In this document: in pieces, positions 7,250-11,847 of the stretch | Numbering within the stretch: the first letter of the stretch is position 1 | Layout of the letters: each line of letters opens with the position of its first letter | From: an uncultured Bacillaceae bacterium | GTDB taxonomy: Bacteria > Bacillota > Bacilli > Bacillales > Caldibacillaceae | DNA length: 11,847 nt | Reading direction: 5' to 3' | Assembly: GCA_937983015.1 (NCBI GenBank) | Contig: CALKAK010000045.1 | Span: forward strand, 1 to 11,847 | Notes under the pieces: generated by a model | What the model was told of the DNA's origin: nothing | Database searches by the model: none | Seen by the model: only the letters and a program-made list of their open reading frames with translations | Program-made: the position numbers and the translations under genes

Positions 7250-7365
7250 TATCGGCCTATAAATCCAATTTAATATCCTGGCTCACCAACGTTCGAATGG
7301 TAAAGGACTCAAAATCAATGCTCGGCAAAAGATTCGCCAAAAGTATTTGGTGACCTTACTTTTCC

Positions 7366-8190
7366 TCACTCTTCCAAAATAAACTTTTCCACAGCTTGGG
7401 CAAATCCGTCTTCCGCATTTGTGCCCGTGACATATTTTGCAGAGACTTTCATCTCCTCGGGAGCATTTCCCATGACCACACCAAACCCGACGTATGATAA
7501 CATATCCCAATCATTAGGCCCATCACCAAGGGCCATAACTTCTTCCGGTTTTATATCTGGGAAAAAATGTTTTAAAACGGTTTTTAAACCATTCAATTTC
7601 GTCGCCTGTTGATTGGTGATTTCTAAATAATTCGGATTCGAACGATGAATGCTCGAGGTGATTCTATCTAACGATTTTAAAGTATTTTCTGCCTTGAGAA
7701 TCGTTTCGATTTCACCGATTAACATGATTTTATGAATCGGTATATTACTTTCAATCACTTCATCGAGTTCCCGATATTCTGGGGTTATTTTGACTAAATC
7801 GATTTCCATTTGCAACCATTGATCCTGTCTTTCAGCGAACCAATTCGTACCAGAATATAGATTGATATTCAATTCAGGAAATTCCTCTTTGATCACATCA
7901 TACATGCGGACCAATTCTTCTCGTTCGAGTACATATTCAACTAAAATGTCTAATGACCCATCCCGCCCCATCTTATAAATAATTCCCCCGTTATAACCGA
8001 CAACCGGAGAAACTAATTCGAGTTCTCGATACAGTGCGAACATCTCCTGTGGCGAACGGGCAGATACTAATATAAATGGGATTTTCTCTTCATGCAGTCG
8101 TCGAACAACCTGCTTCGTTCGTTCTGATAAGGTGCCATCCGGTAACAACAACGTTCCATCAACATCGGTAAAAACGAGTTTCGGTTTCAT
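7366..8190 (-). CDS. Cof-type HAD family phosphatase
   Basis: A 274-residue cytoplasmic hydrolase of the haloacid dehalogenase superfamily, Cof (IIB) subgroup, which removes phosphate from small molecules such as sugar phosphates, FMN or pyridoxal phosphate. Motif I is FTDVDGTL with nucleophile Asp9 and Asp11. Motif II is the Ser of LVSAR (Ser43). Motif III is Lys198 in TKLNG. Motif IV is ALGDGPNDWDM (220-230) with the magnesium-binding Asp223 and Asp227. The cap domain covers about residues 85-190. The ATG at 8190 follows AAGGAG at a normal distance. It seems to be a single gene. Cof proteins are promiscuous, so no substrate is assigned. Confidence 0.9.
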   Translation of the reverse strand: MKPKLVFTDVDGTLLLPDGTLSERTKQVVRRLHEEKIPFILVSARSPQEMFALYRELELVSPVVGYNGGIIYKMGRDGSLDILVEYVLEREELVRMYDVIKEEFPELNINLYSGTNWFAERQDQWLQMEIDLVKITPEYRELDEVIESNIPIHKIMLIGEIETILKAENTLKSLDRITSSIHRSNPNYLEITNQQATKLNGLKTVLKHFFPDIKPEEVMALGDGPNDWDMLSYVGFGVVMGNAPEEMKVSAKYVTGTNAEDGFAQAVEKFILEE

Positions 8191-8414
8191 TCTCCTGCTC
8201 CTTTAGGTGATAAGTTCAATTATTATTCTACAAAATTTCCCAGAAACGGTCATCTTTTGCAAAAATGGGAACGTCTCGAAGTTTTTTAAAAGAATAATAG
8301 ATTCCCATCGGCCCATCCTTAAAATAAATCCTTGCTCCTGTTATGATAAATATAGGTGTTATATTGTAAGGATTGCTGTTTCATTAAAAAATGAACCCGG
8401 GGAGGTGCCGCGCT

Positions 8415-8615
8415 ATGAAATTTGGTCTCAGGAAACCTAGTTTAAAAAAGTCGCTTAAGGCGAGAACGACCGGCAAAATGAAACGGAACATTAAAAAAGC
8501 CCTCGTTCCAGGATATGGCAAGAAAGGTATGGGCTGGATCAAGAATCCGAAAAAAGCAGCTTACAATAAAGTCTACCGAAAGACGACGAAATCAATTTTT
8601 GATTTGTTTAAGTAG
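8415..8615 (+). CDS. Conserved-looking small basic protein of unknown function
   Basis: A 66-residue protein with roughly a third Lys and Arg, few acidic residues, no membrane helix and no cysteine. It opens MKFGLRKPSLKKSLKARTTG and contains VPGYGKKGMGWIKNPKKAAY. I recall similar short proteins with RKPS, ARTTG and GYGKKGMG motifs in many Firmicutes genomes, without a known role. GGGGAGGTG (8399-8407) lies 7 bases before ATG 8415, a very strong ribosome binding site; the upstream in-frame ATG at 8391 overlaps that site and is less likely. The charge suggests nucleic-acid or ribosome binding, which is inference only. It is transcribed apart from both neighbours, which run on the other strand. 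An imperfect hairpin (ACAAGAGTT / AATTCTTGT, near 8618-8650) follows it but lacks a T run. Confidence 0.75.
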   Translation: MKFGLRKPSLKKSLKARTTGKMKRNIKKALVPGYGKKGMGWIKNPKKAAYNKVYRKTTKSIFDLFK

Positions 8616-8846
8616 TAACAAGAGTTATAGCAACCCGCAATTCTTGTAACTACCCATTCATTCCGCCAATCTCGCTTTTCATCCGCTTCTTTTTCGAATT
8701 TCACCTAATATCTTTTTTGTTTTCATTAAGATTTTTAAAATACGGGCAGATCAAAGTTATATTTAACAACTATGAGGGCACTTTCTTGTTCTCGCAAGAG
8801 TTATCCGCCGCCCTGTTATAGGGAACAACTTTCGTATAGCAAAAGC

Positions 8847-8880
8847 AGCCCTTCCCCAGTATCGCTGAAGAAGGGCTTTT
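8847..8880 (-). terminator. Terminator of the oligoendopeptidase gene, possibly bidirectional
   Basis: Arms AGCCCTTC (8847-8854) and GAAGGGCT (8870-8877) form an 8-bp stem with a 15-base loop. On the minus strand the stem is followed by GCTTTTGC, closing the peptidase gene that stops at 8888. On the plus strand it is followed by TTT and could also stop transcripts from the small basic protein gene. Confidence 0.65.
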
Positions 8881-8887
8881 ACTCACA

Positions 8888-10699
8888 TTATTTTTGTAAC
8901 AGTTCATTGGAAAGACGAATAAATTCTTCGGCATCTTTTGCCGCAATCTGGATCCCCGCTTCCCAGAAGTCCGGCTTCGTCAAATCGACTCCGAGGTGTT
9001 TTTGCGCCAGATCTTCCACCTTCATAGAGCCGGTATCTTTCAATAAAGCGATGTAGCGATCTTCAAAGCCTTCCGGATTCTTCAAGTATTCCGCATAAAT
9101 CCCGAGGCTGAACAAATAGCCGAACGTGTAAGGGAAGTTATAAAACGGTACTTTATCAATAAAGAAATGCAACTTACTGCACCAGAAGTGCGGATGATAG
9201 CTGGCCAGCGCATCACAATACGCTTCTTTTTGGGCCTTAAGCATCAGTTCATTGAGCCGCTGGGCCGGTACAAATCCCTTTTGCCGCTCTTCGTAAAAGG
9301 CCTTTTCAAACAAGAAGCGCGCATGGATGTTTAAAAACATCGCGGTTGCATTTTCCAGTTTCGCATTCAACAAGATCAGTTTTTCTTCTTTCGTTCGGGC
9401 ATTGACGACCGTGGCGTTCCAGATGATCGTCTCTGCGAACGTACTGGCGGTTTCCGCCACGTTCATCGCGTAATTTTGATTGAGCCGCGGCAAATCATTC
9501 ATCACATGACTATGAAAGGCGTGCCCAAGCTCATGAGCCAGGGTGCTCACGTCACTGGCAGAACCGGTGAAAGTCATGAAGATCCGGGATTCATTGAACT
9601 CGGGCAATTCGGTGCAATATCCACCCGGCCGTTTATTCGGACGATCTTCGGCCTCCACCCAACGATTTGTCAACGCATGTTTAGCGAATTCGGCCAATTT
9701 CGGTCCGAAGGATGCAAAGTTTTCGATGACAAAATCACAAGCTTCATCATATGAAAACTGCGGTGGTTTGTGATCCCCCAGGGAAATCGGAGCGTCAACA
9801 TCCTGCCAGCCTAATCGATCCATGCCGAGTATTTTCGCTTTTTGGTTTAACAGTGCGATGAACGGTTGTTTATTTCGAGCTACCGCATCCCACATCGCAT
9901 CGAGAGTTTCCCGGCTCATACGGTTATATTCTAAAGGCTCTTCCAAAAAGTCTTTATACTTATGGAATTTTTGCACTGAAAGGCGAAAACCATCGAGATG
10001 GTTAAGTGTGTCGGCAAAAATTGGCGCGTAATGTGCCCAGGCTTTCTCCCAGTTCGTAAATAGTTGCTTACGAACTTCCGGGTCCGGATCGGAATACATC
10101 CGATTCATCGCCTGTCCGACGGATAACTCCGTCGTTTTTCCATTTTTATCAGTAAAAGGAATCGTCATGATACTGACAACGGTATCATAGAGCCTGCTCC
10201 AGGCAGTCTGGCCGTCTTTGTTCAATTCCGTGATGATCGTTTCCTCGGCATCTGATAACAAACGCTTTCCTTCATCACGAATCTCATTGAGGACAAAAGA
10301 AACTTCCTGGAGTTTATCATCTTTCAGTAATTCTTGCCAATCCGCATCGGCGATTTTCCCCAGTTTCTTCGTCAATACTTTCCAGGCTTTTTCGAACTCG
10401 CTGTAGAAATCGATAATTTGTCCCATAACCACATTGGCATATTCATCATCCATATAAGCGTCATGCCACATTTGCACGAATGTTCGGGCCTGGCCAAGGC
10501 CTCTTTCGACCTTCTCCATGTGCGCTAACAAATCTTTGAAGGGTTCCGGAGAACGCTCGGCTGGATAATCCCAGGATGCGAGTCGCTCTTTAAATTCGGC
10601 CAACTCTTTTTTAACAGTATCTAATTTTTCTTGTAATTGTGGCGATTTCGTGCCCCCGGGAAAAATGGAATCTAGATCCCAAGTGTCAACATATTTCAT
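8888..10699 (-). CDS. pepF: Oligoendopeptidase F, M3 family zinc metallopeptidase
   Basis: A 603-residue cytoplasmic metallopeptidase that cleaves short peptides, the usual length for PepF-type M3B enzymes. The zinc motif is HELGH at 389-393 inside STLAHELGHAFHSHVM, with the third ligand Glu416 in MNVAETASTFAE. The N-terminal helical part (DTWDLDSIFPGG onward) is typical of the family. A TTG nine bases upstream (10708) could extend the frame by three residues, but it touches the ribosome binding site AAGGAG (10714-10709); the ATG at 10699 stands 9 bases from it and is the better start. It appears to be a single-gene transcript ending at the hairpin at 8847-8880. Likely roles in the family are peptide turnover or recycling; nothing here narrows it. 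Confidence 0.93.
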   Translation of the reverse strand: MKYVDTWDLDSIFPGGTKSPQLQEKLDTVKKELAEFKERLASWDYPAERSPEPFKDLLAHMEKVERGLGQARTFVQMWHDAYMDDEYANVVMGQIIDFYSEFEKAWKVLTKKLGKIADADWQELLKDDKLQEVSFVLNEIRDEGKRLLSDAEETIITELNKDGQTAWSRLYDTVVSIMTIPFTDKNGKTTELSVGQAMNRMYSDPDPEVRKQLFTNWEKAWAHYAPIFADTLNHLDGFRLSVQKFHKYKDFLEEPLEYNRMSRETLDAMWDAVARNKQPFIALLNQKAKILGMDRLGWQDVDAPISLGDHKPPQFSYDEACDFVIENFASFGPKLAEFAKHALTNRWVEAEDRPNKRPGGYCTELPEFNESRIFMTFTGSASDVSTLAHELGHAFHSHVMNDLPRLNQNYAMNVAETASTFAETIIWNATVVNARTKEEKLILLNAKLENATAMFLNIHARFLFEKAFYEERQKGFVPAQRLNELMLKAQKEAYCDALASYHPHFWCSKLHFFIDKVPFYNFPYTFGYLFSLGIYAEYLKNPEGFEDRYIALLKDTGSMKVEDLAQKHLGVDLTKPDFWEAGIQIAAKDAEEFIRLSNELLQK

Positions 10700-11004
10700 C
10701 TTCGTCAACTCCTTCTATCAATGATCCATCAGACATAACGGTAAAGTGAACCCACCTCACCATGTAAAGAAAGATAATATATAATCATACTCTTTTTTCT
10801 GAAAAAATCATTATCTTTGGCCAATATTTTCCACTGAAAAGCGAAGCTTTGTCAAGAAGTCTGCGTTTCAAATCGTTTCTTTACGGTCTTACCTCTTATA
10901 ATCTTGTAAACCGTACGGCTCGAGTGTTGTGGATAAGTGAAGAACAGCACCAAAGGGAATCTGTTTTCCAACAAAAATTTCTTCCTTAACTTCAGAAAGA
11001 AATC
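10700..11004. other. Gap upstream of pepF with a protein-like fragment
   Basis: No intact gene. On the minus strand, directly past the CZB pseudogene stop and in another frame, about 38 codons end at TAA 10889-10891 and read IFVGKQIPFGAVLHL and STTLEPYGLQDYKR. The composition looks like real protein but there is no start or ribosome binding site and I do not recognise it. A pepF promoter should lie here; TTGACA (minus strand, near 10850) has no proper -10 partner. Confidence 0.35.
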
Positions 11005-11634
11005 CTAATTTAAATTCACCTTCTGGATTTTTTCCGCGAATTCTAATGTTACTTGATTTAATTCCTCTAAATATCGTTCCGCACGGTCTTTTTCACCATT
11101 ATTGATGGCACGGATCGCCTCTTTTGCTAAGTTATGTAATTTTTTATGCGGTTCAATCAATGCTTTTGTTGCGGCATCGTGACCGGGACGAGCAAGAAAT
11201 TGCCCCAACGTGCATTCTTGATGACCAATTATATCATCGGGGTTCAGTTCAACGAAGCCGCAATACGCATTGTACGCTTTCCACTTTAACAAGAGATGTT
11301 CGGATAATACCGGTATTAAAACTTCATTTCCTTGAAAATCTTTATAATAAGGTAAAGCAGTTTGCCGACATTCTTCCAGCATGTGACTGAACGAGTAGAT
11401 ACCGCGGCCGGTTTCCATACAATATGCGTGTAATTTTTCCGTCTGTTCCTGTAATGTCAACTATTTCCCTGTCTGTTCCTGGGAGACCGCTCTTTCTTCT
11501 TCCACATTAGCAAAAATATTGGCGAATGACTCATTAATCATCTGGAAGGAATTTGCCATTTCACGGAGCGAAGATACCGTATTTGCAAACGGTGATTGAA
11601 ACGGCGGTCAGCCTGTACCACGTTTCGTTTGCAA
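11005..11634 (-). pseudogene. Soluble chemotaxis transducer with CZB zinc domain, decayed
   Basis: The remnant starts at TTG 11634 with AGGAGG 6 bases before it (11646-11641), reads MQTKRGTG, then stops (TGA 11610-11608). In the same frame it continues with SSLREMANSF and NVEEERAVSQEQTG, like the end of an MCP signalling helix, then meets TAG (11463-11461). Beyond that 151 open codons hold an intact CZB (chemoreceptor zinc-binding) domain: His55 in HLLLKW, Cys83 in HQECTLGQF, and His105 and His109 in PHKKLH, the usual three-His one-Cys set, preceded by HAYCMETGRGIY. The bulk of the MCP domain is missing, so a large internal deletion plus two stops is the simplest reading. The TTG at 11460 has no good ribosome binding site, but separate translation of the CZB part cannot be excluded. 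CZB domains bind zinc and tune chemoreceptors or cyclases. Confidence 0.75.
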
Positions 11635-11714
11635 CTCTACCCTCCTATATACAAAACGGGGAAGTATTCTCCAAAATATCGATCAAGATGACTGTATAAA
11701 AAGGTTGTTAACTA

Positions 11715-11754
11715 TTGCTAGCAACATAAAAACGTGTTATTGTATTGTACAATA
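11715..11754 (+). promoter_or_regulatory. Promoter and 12-bp palindrome before the right-edge gene
   Basis: TTGCTA (11715-11720) and TATTGT (11738-11743) are 17 bases apart, a moderate sigma-A promoter. The perfect palindrome TATTGTACAATA (11743-11754) overlaps the predicted start and could be an operator. The regulator is unknown. Confidence 0.4.
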
Positions 11755-11778
11755 TACATTTTTTGCTAAGGAGGGAAC

Positions 11779-11847
11779 ATGATACGCCGTGTAACGTTAG
11801 AACGCATATTAAACGATCCCACTTTCCAAAAATACATCTCCCGCTCA
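11779..11847 (+). CDS. Gene start cut by the window edge, function not assigned
   Basis: AAGGAGGG (11768-11775) lies 3 bases before ATG 11779, and 23 codons run open to the window end, beginning MIRRVTLERILNDPTFQKY. The short N-terminus loosely recalls PucR-type regulators, which open with a similar helix containing L-x-x-P-x-F, but 23 residues are too few to decide. It is preceded by a promoter and palindrome and is divergent from the decayed transducer. Confidence 0.6.
   Translation, partial: MIRRVTLERILNDPTFQKYISRS

Noticed and set aside
8207..8440. 77-codon plus-strand frame ahead of the small basic protein
   Set aside because: No ribosome binding site, AT-rich intergenic composition, and it overlaps the strong start of the 66-residue gene in another frame.
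9476..9773. Two overlapping plus-strand open frames within pepF
   Set aside because: They are the opposite strand of the conserved zinc-site region of a well-supported gene, with no ribosome binding sites.
10700..10708. Three extra N-terminal residues of PepF from TTG 10708
   Set aside because: The TTG directly touches the AAGGAG site, leaving no spacing; the ATG at 10699 is 9 bases away.
1..11847. CRISPR array, tRNA, rRNA or insertion sequence
   Set aside because: I saw no regular repeat-spacer pattern, no cloverleaf-like or rRNA segment, and no intact transposase in any frame by eye.

Overview
The window looks like chromosomal DNA of a low-GC Gram-positive bacterium of the Bacillaceae type. 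The evidence is AAGGAG-type ribosome binding sites, several TTG starts, sigma-A promoters, a CcpA-type cre site, and close family resemblance of the xylose repressor to Bacillus XylR. The species cannot be named from the sequence alone.

Layout, left to right. 1-778 is a long AT-rich gap with a XylR-type operator (144-168) and scraps of decayed coding sequence. 779-1954 (+) is the xylose repressor xylR, followed by a strong terminator. 2197-3052 (-) is an aldo/keto reductase pseudogene broken by one stop and three indels. 3459-4514 (-) is an aldose 1-epimerase (galM-type). Divergent from it, 4885-6939 (+) encodes an unusual chemoreceptor: a short two-helix membrane hairpin, an MCP signalling coiled coil, and a C-terminal ribose/LacI-type sugar-binding domain that should lie in the cytoplasm. 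7003-7045 is a terminator. 7100-7249 (-) is a fragment resembling the end of a DUF1349-type protein. 7366-8190 (-) is a Cof-type HAD phosphatase. 8415-8615 (+) is a 66-residue very basic small protein. 8888-10699 (-) is an M3-family oligoendopeptidase F. 11005-11634 (-) is a decayed soluble chemotaxis transducer that keeps an intact CZB zinc-binding domain. 11779-11847 (+) is the start of a gene cut by the window edge.

How the parts fit. The repressor, the mutarotase and the chemoreceptor form a pentose-linked group. A second XylR-type operator (4726-4750) covers the -35 box of a very good sigma-A promoter for the chemoreceptor, and a cre-like site (4784-4797) lies just downstream of the expected transcription start. 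My reading is that the receptor is made only when xylose (or a related sugar) is present and glucose is not, and that it then senses sugar or a sugar metabolite from inside the cell. The layout and sites are read from the sequence; the ligand and signalling role are inference. The other intact genes (HAD phosphatase, small basic protein, PepF) look like ordinary chromosomal genes with no evident link to xylose. Three or more decayed genes in under 12 kb suggest a region that is losing accessory functions.
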